The translations under genes were made by a program, and so were the position numbers. Under the pieces are notes generated by a model that ran no database searches, was not told the DNA's origin, and worked only from the letters and a program-made list of their open reading frames with translations. A DNA stretch of 64,000 bases from Shewanella gelidii (GTDB lineage: Bacteria > Pseudomonadota > Gammaproteobacteria > Enterobacterales > Shewanellaceae): assembly GCF_014647855.1 (NCBI RefSeq), contig NZ_BMPZ01000008.1, positions 1 through 64,000 on the forward strand, written 5' to 3'. This document shows positions 9,413-17,270 of the stretch, piece by piece; position 1 is the first letter of the stretch, and every line of letters starts with the position of its first letter.

Positions 9413-9983
9413 TCTTATTATCCTAGCGCTTTATTATTCTAATCTTAGTGATATCAAACACCTCGGCTGCTTCGACACTAGCACACCTCTCGAGCGAAAA
9501 TAAGCCAACATGCAGACCAATATGCTGAACTGTTTTCAAATGGCGCGATATGTGATGAGTGAACCTTTGCTCATTTTAAAGAGTGCACCAGACCTTTGCC
9601 TACAAAAGACCTGTAACAACGCATGTTGAACCGAAGACTAATAGGACAAAAGTCGCGTTTTGCAAACCTCACGGGTATTTTCAGCGAAAAGTCCGACCTG
9701 TTGATAAACATATAATTAAACACCACTTTACACAAAAGTCTGCACTAGCTAAGCGTCTGAGCGCCTCTTTAAAACAAAATTAACCGGAAATTATGCCGAC
9801 AACCGCTAAACTAATAGATAGCAATCGAGCCACGCAGAGCCGCATAAAATATCGCACCGTCATAAGCCATGGTGCTTTGAACTGCCTAAATATGAACCAA
9901 TCGACTGACTCAATCCCGAATAGGCTTTGCTAAGGTGGTTTGCTTAGGTAACGGTTACACCGCTAAACGAGGAGATAATTTTC
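9413..9983. other. Intergenic region without convincing genes
   Basis: About 570 bases between ggt and the small membrane-protein gene. A 66-codon frame exists at 9583-9783 on the plus strand, but it has no ribosome site and an unnatural composition. No terminator, tRNA or strong palindrome was seen. Confidence 0.5.
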
Positions 9984-10415
9984 ATGGATATACTCATTGG
10001 AGTGACTTTAGTCGCCATATTATTGTTCTTGTTCAAGCACCGAATATGGCAAACACACCCGAAGCACTATAAGAAATCAATGAAGCGAACATCGAGCCAT
10101 GGACACCATGTCTTTAGCAAGAATAGTCGCTACCATAGTGTCAGTATCGATAGTAGCGGCCATCATTGCCGTCACGCAGAAAAAGTGAAAGGAAAGCGCT
10201 TTTTATCTGAAGAGGCTCCAAAAATTCCATTGGGCGGGTGTAACCAAGCACATTGCCAATGTAAATATATTCACCATGCGGATCGCCGAGAGCCAGGGGT
10301 CGACCGACGGCTCGATTACGGCTTAACCCATGACCTTTATGGCGCTTTTGGAGAGCAAAATCGAAGGTTAATGACTAGAGGGCGCCGCTCAACGGATTTA
10401 CAAGCTGCTCACTAA
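9984..10415 (+). CDS. Small single-pass membrane protein with Cys/His/Arg-rich tail
   Basis: A 143-aa protein with one N-terminal membrane helix (residues 3-18) and a basic, His-rich soluble tail. The conserved-looking part is residues 62-112: a CRHAEKVKGKRFLSEEAP stretch, then PLGGCNQAHCQCKY followed by HHADRR and DRR. The spacing Cx4CxC with a following Tyr, His and two Asp-Arg-Arg groups suggests a small metal or redox site, but I cannot name the family with confidence. The ATG has GGAG eleven bases upstream. It converges on fpr with a gap of 26 bases. Function unknown. Confidence 0.65.
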   Translation: MDILIGVTLVAILLFLFKHRIWQTHPKHYKKSMKRTSSHGHHVFSKNSRYHSVSIDSSGHHCRHAEKVKGKRFLSEEAPKIPLGGCNQAHCQCKYIHHADRREPGVDRRLDYGLTHDLYGAFGEQNRRLMTRGRRSTDLQAAH

Positions 10416-10441
10416 ACATGTAAGCGTCAAAGTGGTTTTAT

Positions 10442-11185
10442 TTACCAGTATTTTTCGACGGTAATTTGCCCCGGTGCGCGACGAAGGTTTTTCTCTAACC
10501 CAATTTGTCGTAGCGCCGCCACTGAGTCCTGAATCATCCCTGGATTGCCACAGATCATCACTTGAGATTGTTCGGCATTAATTTCTAGCCCCGCATATTT
10601 AGAAATTTCACCTGAATCAATTCCATCGGGGATCCGGCAATTCAATCCTGTCGAATTTTCTTCACGAGTCACACAGGTAACCAATTGAAATTGCTCTGGG
10701 TAGCGCAGCTTAAAGTCTTTCAGCAGCTCTAAATAGGCCAAATCCTCTATGTATCGAACGCCATACACCAAAACCACTTTTTCAAATCGCTGCCACAAGG
10801 CAGATGTTTGCATCATTGAGATAAATGGCCCAACAGCTGTACCTGTGGCTAAAAACCACATATGTTTATTATCTTGCTCGGGGATCTCATCTAACGTCAT
10901 GAAGCCAGTTGCTTTTTGGCTCACTTCAATTTCGTCACCAGGTTTTAAAGCTTGTAAATCAGGAGAAAGCATCCCGTCTTCGACTGCGACAGCGAGAATT
11001 TCGACGTAGTCTGTATCAGGACCATTGACCAGCGAGTATGCTCGGGCGACCCGCTTGTCATCTCGCACTTGGCTCAGCTTAATAAATTGTCCTGCGATAA
11101 AGGGGGCGACATCTGCAGCTATTTTCAAACTAAACAATTTATCGTTCCAATCTATGCGTTCGATTACTTTACCAGTCACCCACAT
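10442..11185 (-). CDS. fpr: Ferredoxin--NADP(+) reductase
   Basis: FAD-dependent reductase of 247 aa that passes electrons between NADPH and ferredoxin or flavodoxin in the cytoplasm. The FAD-binding motif RAYSLVN is at residues 48-54, the NADPH-binding glycine motif ATGTAVGP at 113-120, and CGNPGMI near 211. It ends in Tyr-Trp, as E. coli Fpr does. GAGG precedes the ATG by five bases. In enteric bacteria fpr belongs to the SoxRS oxidative-stress response; no SoxS box was looked for successfully here. Confidence 0.95.
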   Translation of the reverse strand: MWVTGKVIERIDWNDKLFSLKIAADVAPFIAGQFIKLSQVRDDKRVARAYSLVNGPDTDYVEILAVAVEDGMLSPDLQALKPGDEIEVSQKATGFMTLDEIPEQDNKHMWFLATGTAVGPFISMMQTSALWQRFEKVVLVYGVRYIEDLAYLELLKDFKLRYPEQFQLVTCVTREENSTGLNCRIPDGIDSGEISKYAGLEINAEQSQVMICGNPGMIQDSVAALRQIGLEKNLRRAPGQITVEKYW

Positions 11186-11342
11186 AACGACCTCATCAAT
11201 TAAACAGCTATGGCTTTAGCATAGACCCAATCCTTTGAAACAAAAACCCTTTTATTATTACTTGTTTTATTCGTATTTACGGGTAAGAAATAACTCAGAC
11301 CACCCCATCAATTACCACCTGATTTCAAAAACTGGGCTCTTA

Positions 11343-11378
11343 AAAACAAAAAATCCCTGAATATATGTTCAGGGATTT
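11343..11378 (-). terminator. Terminator downstream of rraB
   Basis: AAATCCCTGAA pairs with TTCAGGGATTT around a six-base loop. On the minus strand it is followed by a T-rich tract, so it ends the rraB transcript. Confidence 0.8.
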
Positions 11379-11427
11379 AAAGCGTTTTGGGGTGAGCATT
11401 ACTTAGCTCATCTGCATTGTATGGGGA

Positions 11428-11826
11428 TCAGTGAAGCGCTTCCGGCTGCTCATCATCTTCCTCAAACTCTTCATCACCCATGAAATACGTGCCCCAGCCG
11501 TCGTAATCGACCTTTTGCTTCGTCGCGAGCTGTATCATTTGCTCCGCTGCTTTATCCAATAACTCAAGATCAAGCTTATGGGTCGCAACCGCATCAAAGC
11601 AAAAAATGATTTGACCGTTTTCTAACTCCATCTCTTCGGCATCATTCACCTCAAAACCAAGTTTAAAAGCTTCAACAGCAGCTTTTTCTAGGCGATCAAA
11701 GTTGCTACAAGAAAAGTGATGCTCAATCGTATAGTCCACATCTGGATCGGAGCCGTCTTCAAGTAGAGCGTTTACGATATCGCGGTTTTCTTCTAGCTGC
11801 TCTTGCAGCAAAGTTTTATTCGACAT
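11428..11826 (-). CDS. rraB: Ribonuclease E inhibitor RraB
   Basis: A 132-aa acidic cytoplasmic protein matching the RraB family, which binds RNase E and alters its cleavage of selected mRNAs. Conserved parts are [20 protein letters not shown] near the N-terminus, [13 protein letters not shown] in the middle and [10 protein letters not shown] near residue 110. The very acidic C-terminal tail is typical of the family. A GGAG lies upstream of the ATG and a terminator follows, so it appears monocistronic. Confidence 0.93.
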   Translation of the reverse strand: MSNKTLLQEQLEENRDIVNALLEDGSDPDVDYTIEHHFSCSNFDRLEKAAVEAFKLGFEVNDAEEMELENGQIIFCFDAVATHKLDLELLDKAAEQMIQLATKQKVDYDGWGTYFMGDEEFEEDDEQPEALH

Positions 11827-11878
11827 GAATTGTCTCCAAATACTCTAAATTTTTTTCTTTCAATGAAGGTAAGCCCAT

Positions 11879-12664
11879 TTACGCATTGTTAGAAGCAACC
11901 GACTTTCCCGCAAGGGCTGCTGCTTCTTGATTTAATGCTTCTAACTTTTCTGACATAGTTGCGTGAATTTTAGCAGAAAGCTCTTTAGCATTTCCCCTTG
12001 TCAAACCTTCAGTTGGGAACGGCGCCATCATTTCAATAATCACCACACCATTGTTCCAACGATTTAGGTTAATTTCGCTCTGGTTTGATGCCAATACTGG
12101 CACCATAGGTACGCCTGCATTGATTGCAGTATGGAAAGCACCAGCTTTAAAAGGTAAAAGCCCGCGACCACGGGATCGGGTTCCTTCAGGGAAAATCCAA
12201 ATGGAAAGGCACTTCTCTTTAATCTTTTTCACCGTGTTTGCCATCGTATCAAATGCTCGGCTACGGTTATTACGATCGATAAGAATATTGCCAGACAACC
12301 AGTAAATTTGGCCAAACAATGGCATCCACGCCAAGCTTTTTTTCCCTAGGCTAACGGTCCCCTTCGGAACCGCTGCGGTATGAGTAAATACGTCATAATT
12401 GTTCTGGTGGTTTGCAAGGTAAATACAGGGCTCGTCTTTGATTTCGTCAGAACGACGAACAATGACTTTCAGGCCGAGGATCGGAACAACTGCAGAGAAC
12501 ATTTTAGCGAACATATGTACGTTATCTCGATGCATCGGACGAATTAAACAAACTAACCCACCGAATACAAACGCAAGCATTAACAAGATAACAAGTAGGA
12601 CGGACCTGACAACTAACAGCAAAACCAACTCCAGTAAGGCATTTGGCGACAGTATAGCTAGCAT
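11879..12664 (-). CDS. plsC: 1-acyl-sn-glycerol-3-phosphate acyltransferase PlsC
   Basis: Inner-membrane enzyme adding the second acyl chain to lysophosphatidic acid in phospholipid synthesis. I take the ATG at 12664 (261 aa), with AGG five bases upstream, although the frame is open to 12739; the product then aligns with E. coli PlsC from its start. A hydrophobic segment covers residues 10-42. The catalytic HX4D motif HQNNYD is at 86-91 and the substrate motif FPEGTRS at 158-164. It stands next to, but probably is not part of, the metal-uptake cluster. Confidence 0.93.
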   Translation of the reverse strand: MLAILSPNALLELVLLLVVRSVLLVILLMLAFVFGGLVCLIRPMHRDNVHMFAKMFSAVVPILGLKVIVRRSDEIKDEPCIYLANHQNNYDVFTHTAAVPKGTVSLGKKSLAWMPLFGQIYWLSGNILIDRNNRSRAFDTMANTVKKIKEKCLSIWIFPEGTRSRGRGLLPFKAGAFHTAINAGVPMVPVLASNQSEINLNRWNNGVVIIEMMAPFPTEGLTRGNAKELSAKIHATMSEKLEALNQEAAALAGKSVASNNA

Positions 12665-12797
12665 ATATACCTGACTCAATCTTTTGTTGTTGAGATTGAG
12701 ACAACACATAGACGTCTTGGCTAGCACCTGTACGCTCAAATTAACACGACAGATACTAGACCCAGACGCACATCACAAGCACAATCGAGAACGTCGA

Positions 12798-13586
12798 TTA
12801 AGCCTTACTGATTTTAGCTTCCGTTATGCGATTTCTATACAAGGACCAACTCAAGCGAAATCCTAAACTCACCAAAGCGAGTGCGGCGACGATTGCAGCA
12901 CCACTTGGCAGATCCCAGTTCGCCGAGCAATATAAGCCAATGATATACCCGACAATCCCGACGCTATACGCCCACAGTAATGCCTTGTTATTCGCTAAAG
13001 GACTGACAGCAAGCGCAGGCAATATTAAGGTACTAAATACCAGGTAAACCCCAACCAATTCGACCGAGAGCGTAATGACCATAGCAAACAGCAGGTAAAA
13101 AGCACCGCCTTCAAGCACATCAGGCTTAAAGAAAACTAGCGCAAGCACTAACCCATAAAGCGTGGCAGGTAGATACAATTGACTCCAATTCACCCAAAGG
13201 ATCTGCCCAGACATCAGCTGCTTCATTAACTCTGCCCCATGGGGATCGTTGGCAAGCAATAGCATCGCACTCACAGCAGCTAATACGTAAAAACAGCCAA
13301 TCATAGCCTCTAACTCATCAGCCATATGTTTAGCCAGCCACGCAATTACTCCTGCGCCAAGTAGCGCAAATAGTGCCGGCATCCATAATGATGAATAGGG
13401 AATGGATTCAATATCATGATTTAAGCGAGCGGCAATTGCGCCTAATGCTGCAATTTGCGCGATCGCTAAATCGATAAAGATAATGCCTCGTTTCAGCACC
13501 TGCCGCCCCAAAACAACGTGGGTCGACAGAACCAACAGGCCTGCGACGAACGCAGGCAACAGGATGCTGAATAACTCAAAGTTCAT
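12798..13586 (-). CDS. znuB: Metal ABC transporter permease (ABC-3/ZnuB family)
   Basis: Integral membrane permease of 262 aa with about seven to eight hydrophobic segments. The pattern GLLVLSTHVVLGRQVLKRGIIFIDLAIAQ near the N-terminus is the characteristic ABC-3 family segment for Mn/Zn/Fe uptake permeases. Its start is seven bases beyond the stop of the binding-protein gene, so the two are co-transcribed. No ABC ATPase gene lies in the cluster, so the permease must use an ATPase encoded elsewhere. Zinc is inferred from the His-rich neighbours; manganese cannot be excluded. Confidence 0.88.
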   Translation of the reverse strand: MNFELFSILLPAFVAGLLVLSTHVVLGRQVLKRGIIFIDLAIAQIAALGAIAARLNHDIESIPYSSLWMPALFALLGAGVIAWLAKHMADELEAMIGCFYVLAAVSAMLLLANDPHGAELMKQLMSGQILWVNWSQLYLPATLYGLVLALVFFKPDVLEGGAFYLLFAMVITLSVELVGVYLVFSTLILPALAVSPLANNKALLWAYSVGIVGYIIGLYCSANWDLPSGAAIVAALALVSLGFRLSWSLYRNRITEAKISKA

Positions 13587-13593
13587 GATGACT

Positions 13594-14505
13594 TTACCTT
13601 GCTGCTTTTAGCAAATCGATGACGCTTTGATATAAGCCAAATAGGTCTGAGCTCTGCTCATTTCCACCCACAGACATCGGCAAAACTAGGACCGGCAAAT
13701 CTGCTCGCTCAGCTAACCATCGCGCCCCTCTTTCATCTTGGTACGAAGCCACAACCACCGCATAAATATCACCTTGGTTAGACCGAGATAGCAGTTTAGC
13801 TAAATGACCACTGCTCGGCGGTAAACCGGGCTTCGGTTCGAGATCGGCGACTTGCTCCATTCCCAACCAGTCAAATAGATACCGAAAACTAGAGTGATAA
13901 GCAATAACACGCTTGCCCTTCAAATCTGCAGCCAAGGCTTCCCATTCGGGGATTGCTGCAAGCCAACGTTGTTCAAAATTGGCAAAAGCCTGTCGATATG
14001 CCGCGGCTGATTCTGGGTTGACGGTTATCAACTTCTCACTCAGCGCATTGGCGACACCAAGCAGCTTGGTTGGCGAAAAGTGAATATGAGGGTTACCCGC
14101 AGCATGCACATCTCCCATACTGCGATCAACATTTTCAAGCTTATCTAAAGTTTCGATATGATCCGCTGCATAAAATAAGCCTTTGTCGGTCGAGCGAACC
14201 TTGGCATTAGCCGATTTCATTTGCAGCATTGGTAGCCAACCAACCTCTAGCTCTGCACCAGCGCACACCACTAAATCAGCGCGACGCATTTTAGCAATCA
14301 GGCTTGGCCTGGCTTGCACCATATGCGGATCTTGCTGTGCGGTTGTGGCCGAATAAATATTAGCATTTGGAGCAAGTTCTTGAGCTAGTGCCGCATATTC
14401 CGGTTCACATGCAAAAATATTGAGCTCAGCAAATACTAACGTGGGTTGCATCAAGGCCACAAAAGCCATCATGCTAACCATAATTTTAGAATTGATGCGC
14501 ACCAT
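13594..14505 (-). CDS. znuA: Periplasmic metal-binding protein of ABC transporter (ZnuA-like)
   Basis: Cluster A-I substrate-binding protein of 303 aa with a signal peptide ending near residue 26 (LVFAE). Likely metal ligands are the histidine in QQDPHMV (near 60), GNPHIHFSP (about 140) and AYHSSFRYLFDW (about 200), matching the three-His pattern of ZnuA/TroA proteins. The acidic/His-rich loop often found in true ZnuA is absent here; that feature appears instead in the neighbouring outer-membrane barrel. The start overlaps the end of the barrel gene by 20 bases, which implies coupled expression. Confidence 0.87.
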   Translation of the reverse strand: MVRINSKIMVSMMAFVALMQPTLVFAELNIFACEPEYAALAQELAPNANIYSATTAQQDPHMVQARPSLIAKMRRADLVVCAGAELEVGWLPMLQMKSANAKVRSTDKGLFYAADHIETLDKLENVDRSMGDVHAAGNPHIHFSPTKLLGVANALSEKLITVNPESAAAYRQAFANFEQRWLAAIPEWEALAADLKGKRVIAYHSSFRYLFDWLGMEQVADLEPKPGLPPSSGHLAKLLSRSNQGDIYAVVVASYQDERGARWLAERADLPVLVLPMSVGGNEQSSDLFGLYQSVIDLLKAAR

Positions 14506-15712
14506 GAGCCCCCAGAGTTGTTACATATTGCAATGTGACAATATTATCATCTTCGATACCATCAAAGTTTAGGCCATCTTGATGTACATACTGCAAACGA
14601 ACACTTGAAAAGTGGCTTGGATGCCAAGCCAGTGTAAATTCAGTCTCTTTTAGCTCTTGCTCATCAAAGTGTTCTTCATGCGCCATGAGAGTATCAACTT
14701 GGCCATAGCGTACGCCGGCAGACCAAGCCGGGCTAAATTGATAAACGCTGCTCACATACCAACCTTGATGATAGTCATTCACATGACCTTCATGGTCATG
14801 ATCTTCTTCCATACCCGGCTCTTCATGATGCTCTTCCTCATGATGTGCCATAAAGTCATTCACACGGAAAAACTCACCGCTGACCGTTAAATGTTGATAC
14901 TTATAGTTGCCGTCTGGGGCCCATTTATACACAAAGTCTGCAATATAGGTGTTCTCACCTGTGTATGCAGCACTGTGGCTATGGTCGTGTTCTTCATGAG
15001 CGTCTTCTTCATGTTCATCGTGGTCATCACCCTCCTCCTCTTCATGAGCAGTCAGACGACCGTTTTCATTACGTAACCAAGCAAGACCAACTTGCCAAGA
15101 CGCTTCAGTACCAATATCGCCACCAAATTTGGTATGCAAGCTATACACACCAACTTCTTCATATTCACGCTCACCATGCTCATCTTCAGCACGCAACGAT
15201 TCACCAGAGAATGCTTCAACACCCATCGTCCAATAAAGATCGGTTGGCGCAACATAGTTTAAACGTAAGCCGTCATCAAAATAGTGGCTACCAAGAAAAG
15301 CACGGTAAACGGCTGGACGCTCGACGAAAGCATCAGTGTGTATATGTTGGTTATTTAAGTAACCCACGTCAGATAAAAAGCGACCAGCTCTCACAGAAAA
15401 ACCGGCAGGCATGGACAGTGTTTGAATAAATGCTTCTTCTAGGCCTAATTCAGTTTCACCTTCATGAACTTCTAAAACAGTGGTGAGCTTACCATAGAAA
15501 TTGTCGTCAATCACCGCACTTAATGCGAGTTCGGTATGGCCAAGGCCCAAACCTTCTTCGCGTTCTGCAAGCGGCCTTTCTGCGGTTTGATAGTAACCAT
15601 CTAAAACTAGGCTGATGGCAGGGTTTGATAGCGTATTAGAGTCGTCGGCATAAGCTGAAAAGCCAAATAATGGAATAAGAATGGCGAGTGGCTTCAATGT
15701 AAAACGTTTCAT
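14486..15712 (-). CDS. His-rich outer-membrane barrel of metal-uptake cluster
   Basis: A 408-aa protein with a signal peptide (MKRFTLKPL... cut after AYA) and alternating beta-strand pattern to a terminal aromatic (HQF). I prefer the ATG at 15712, preceded by GGAG, to one nine codons upstream. Two long insertions are packed with Asp, Glu and His (around residues 225-250 and 295-315), most simply surface loops that trap zinc or another divalent cation. There is no TonB plug, so it would be a porin-like channel rather than a TonB-dependent receptor. It is first in an overlapping operon with the binding protein and permease. Metal specificity is inferred. Confidence 0.75.
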   Translation of the reverse strand: MKRFTLKPLAILIPLFGFSAYADDSNTLSNPAISLVLDGYYQTAERPLAEREEGLGLGHTELALSAVIDDNFYGKLTTVLEVHEGETELGLEEAFIQTLSMPAGFSVRAGRFLSDVGYLNNQHIHTDAFVERPAVYRAFLGSHYFDDGLRLNYVAPTDLYWTMGVEAFSGESLRAEDEHGEREYEEVGVYSLHTKFGGDIGTEASWQVGLAWLRNENGRLTAHEEEEGDDHDEHEEDAHEEHDHSHSAAYTGENTYIADFVYKWAPDGNYKYQHLTVSGEFFRVNDFMAHHEEEHHEEPGMEEDHDHEGHVNDYHQGWYVSSVYQFSPAWSAGVRYGQVDTLMAHEEHFDEQELKETEFTLAWHPSHFSSVRLQYVHQDGLNFDGIEDDNIVTLQYVTTLGAHGAHQF

Positions 15713-15847
15713 TTTTTCTCCAAAAACAGTCGTGAGCAAGCGGCAAATACCACTTGCTAAAACTTGCTCTTACCCAAACCATTAGAAATAGAAAGCAATC
15801 GTAAAAGAGTTGGATTAAAGGCTTGGGGCTGAGACGCCAACTTATCA

Positions 15848-15889
15848 AGAACAAGTCACCTCGTTATGCTTGTATGAGGTGATTGTTCT
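15848..15889. repeat. Long hairpin in leader of metal-uptake operon
   Basis: Left arm AGAACAAGTCACCTC and right arm GAGGTGATTGTTCT pair over 14 bases with one bulged base, around a 13-base loop. It lies between the small exported-protein gene and the barrel gene, 136 bases before the barrel ATG. There is no T run on either side, so it is not a standard terminator; a leader structure or operator is possible. Confidence 0.6.
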
Positions 15890-15980
15890 ATGCCGTTGTG
15901 CTGCACTGGTGATTCAGTGACATTCACGCCAAAGCACGTAAGAGCAAACCAATCTATGAGTCAGTCAGTTAAATTGATTT

Positions 15981-16271
15981 TTACGCTGTTTGTGGAGGTG
16001 CACGACTACTATAATAAGTCGTGGTAAGTTGCAAAAAGTGATTATGTTTTTGCAAATAGGGGACGAACGATTGCAGCTGAACGGGAGCTGCAATCCCACT
16101 ACTAGGAAGGCTTTTATTAAACTGATGTTGCTGATAACACAGCGTACATTCAGTCGTTGAACCATCATCGAGGTGTTTGTGGGTATGACCAGCACTCGCA
16201 AACGACACCACTAGCAAAATGGCAGATAGCCACAATGCGAGTATTTGTCGAGTTACCTGCCTAGTTACCAC
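15981..16271 (-). CDS. Small exported Cys/His protein upstream of metal-uptake operon
   Basis: A 96-aa protein starting at a GTG with GAGG seven bases upstream. Residues 9-27 form a signal peptide or membrane anchor. The mature part begins GHTHKHLDDGSTTECTLCYQQHQF, combining HxHKH with a CxxC, as in small DUF2946-like proteins that accompany metal transport genes. It precedes the barrel/ABC cluster on the same strand by 268 bases, with a hairpin in between. A role in metal handling is inferred from these residues and the location only. Confidence 0.6.
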   Translation of the reverse strand: MVTRQVTRQILALWLSAILLVVSFASAGHTHKHLDDGSTTECTLCYQQHQFNKSLPSSGIAAPVQLQSFVPYLQKHNHFLQLTTTYYSSRAPPQTA

Positions 16272-16609
16272 GGAAATTCCTCAATGCAAATAAAGATTAA
16301 TTCAATTTGGGCGCTAGTGTATGTCAGGATAAAAACCAGATGCAAGACTTAACGCAGTACAACTTGTCTCGAAATATGTACACAGCGAATCACCAACCCA
16401 ATTTAAGTTTACATTAAGCTAATGTAATTAGTTTGATGATCAAATATCTTTACGACAGCGTAAATGATAAACGAAAGAGATGACGAAAATCTGACAAGAG
16501 ACAAAGTCGCGTGAAAAAGTATATGGATAAACAATAGATATCAGTGAATTAGATTACTGGTGTGGCGAAAGCAATTTAAGACGAAATACAATTTAAAAGG
16601 AAGCTTACT
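16272..16609. other. Intergenic region with a 19-bp palindrome
   Basis: About 340 bases, AT-rich, between the exported Cys/His gene (-) and a 41-codon gene (+). It contains the perfect palindrome described at 16409-16427 and otherwise no gene. Confidence 0.5.
16409..16427. promoter_or_regulatory. Perfect 19-bp palindrome, possible operator
   Basis: TTACATTAAGCTAATGTAA has eight-base perfect arms around AGC. It lies between the divergent metal-linked small gene (138 bases from its GTG) and the 41-codon membrane-protein gene. Its form fits a dimeric repressor site; it does not match the usual enteric Zur box. Confidence 0.45.
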
Positions 16610-16735
16610 ATGCTCACTTTTCTAAAAAATAACCTTGGAATTATTATCGCGATGCTGCTTTTAGGTGGGCTGATCCTCGGCGGTATTTATTATGTCGAAA
16701 CATCACTAGCAAATCAGGTTCAAGTCATCAATTAA
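16610..16735 (+). CDS. 41-aa single-pass membrane microprotein
   Basis: A short gene with a good ribosome site (AAGGAAG six bases before ATG). The product has a short N-terminal part with two Lys/Asn residues, a hydrophobic helix from about residue 9 to 28 (GIIIAMLLLGGLILGGIYY) containing a glycine-rich face, and a short polar tail ending QVIN. The GG spacing suggests helix packing with a partner protein. I do not recognise it. It stands alone, about 125 bases after a 19-bp palindrome. Confidence 0.6.
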   Translation: MLTFLKNNLGIIIAMLLLGGLILGGIYYVETSLANQVQVIN

Positions 16736-16772
16736 CCAAGTGACTTAAACCCTGTTTGCAATCCTCGAACAA

Positions 16773-17108
16773 TTAGCGGTATTTACGACGATGCGCTTCA
16801 ACATCTTCTTCCACTTGCGGCGGCGCCTCAATGGTTTTCATTTGATCCATAAAATGACTCACCATCAGTAAAATCGCAGCAAATATAGCCACGGCAATGG
16901 CAACCGTTTTATATTCTGGCAATAAGAATATAGCCCCAAGCGCGATGGCCGTTGTATAAAAGCCGAGTAACTTAAATCTGGCTAAACGTGGGCTTCGCCC
17001 AATCCATGCATCGCAATGCGGGCACTGAACCTCTGTCGCTAAACCTTTGCCGCGTTGATGAGCAATCGAATTAATCGAAATCGATCGATAGCAGTGGGAA
17101 CAATTCAC
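16773..17108 (-). CDS. Zinc-ribbon membrane protein, function unknown
   Basis: A 111-aa protein from a GTG start with GGAGG seven bases upstream. The N-terminus carries a zinc-ribbon-like pair, CSHC (residues 3-6) and CPHC (29-32). Two membrane helices follow (about 47-63 and 67-85), and the C-terminus is charged. Such ribbon-plus-two-helix proteins are common and unassigned in gammaproteobacteria. It lies divergently from the mechanosensitive-channel gene. Confidence 0.7.
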   Translation of the reverse strand: MNCSHCYRSISINSIAHQRGKGLATEVQCPHCDAWIGRSPRLARFKLLGFYTTAIALGAIFLLPEYKTVAIAVAIFAAILLMVSHFMDQMKTIEAPPQVEEDVEAHRRKYR

Positions 17109-17270
17109 ACAACATCCTCCAAAAATGGGATGGCAAGTCTAGCAGAGACTCGTATCAATTGGCGACCTAAAAGCAAACCTTTCACAGATCCCATCATTAG
17201 GAACTGTCACTATTCTCTTTAAATTTTTATAGATATGATGTCGTACCAGTTGTAAAACAGGACGTTTAGA

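Noticed and set aside
9583..9783. 66-codon plus-strand frame between ggt and the small membrane-protein gene
   Set aside because: No ribosome site and no recognisable domain; treated as intergenic.
14965..15429. 154-codon plus-strand frame opposite the His-rich barrel gene
   Set aside because: His-rich shadow frame created by the GAT/CAT-rich codons of the barrel loops on the other strand.
16272..16409. Search for a Zur box upstream of the small exported Cys/His gene
   Set aside because: No sequence close to the gammaproteobacterial Zur palindrome was found, so no zinc-regulator site is claimed.
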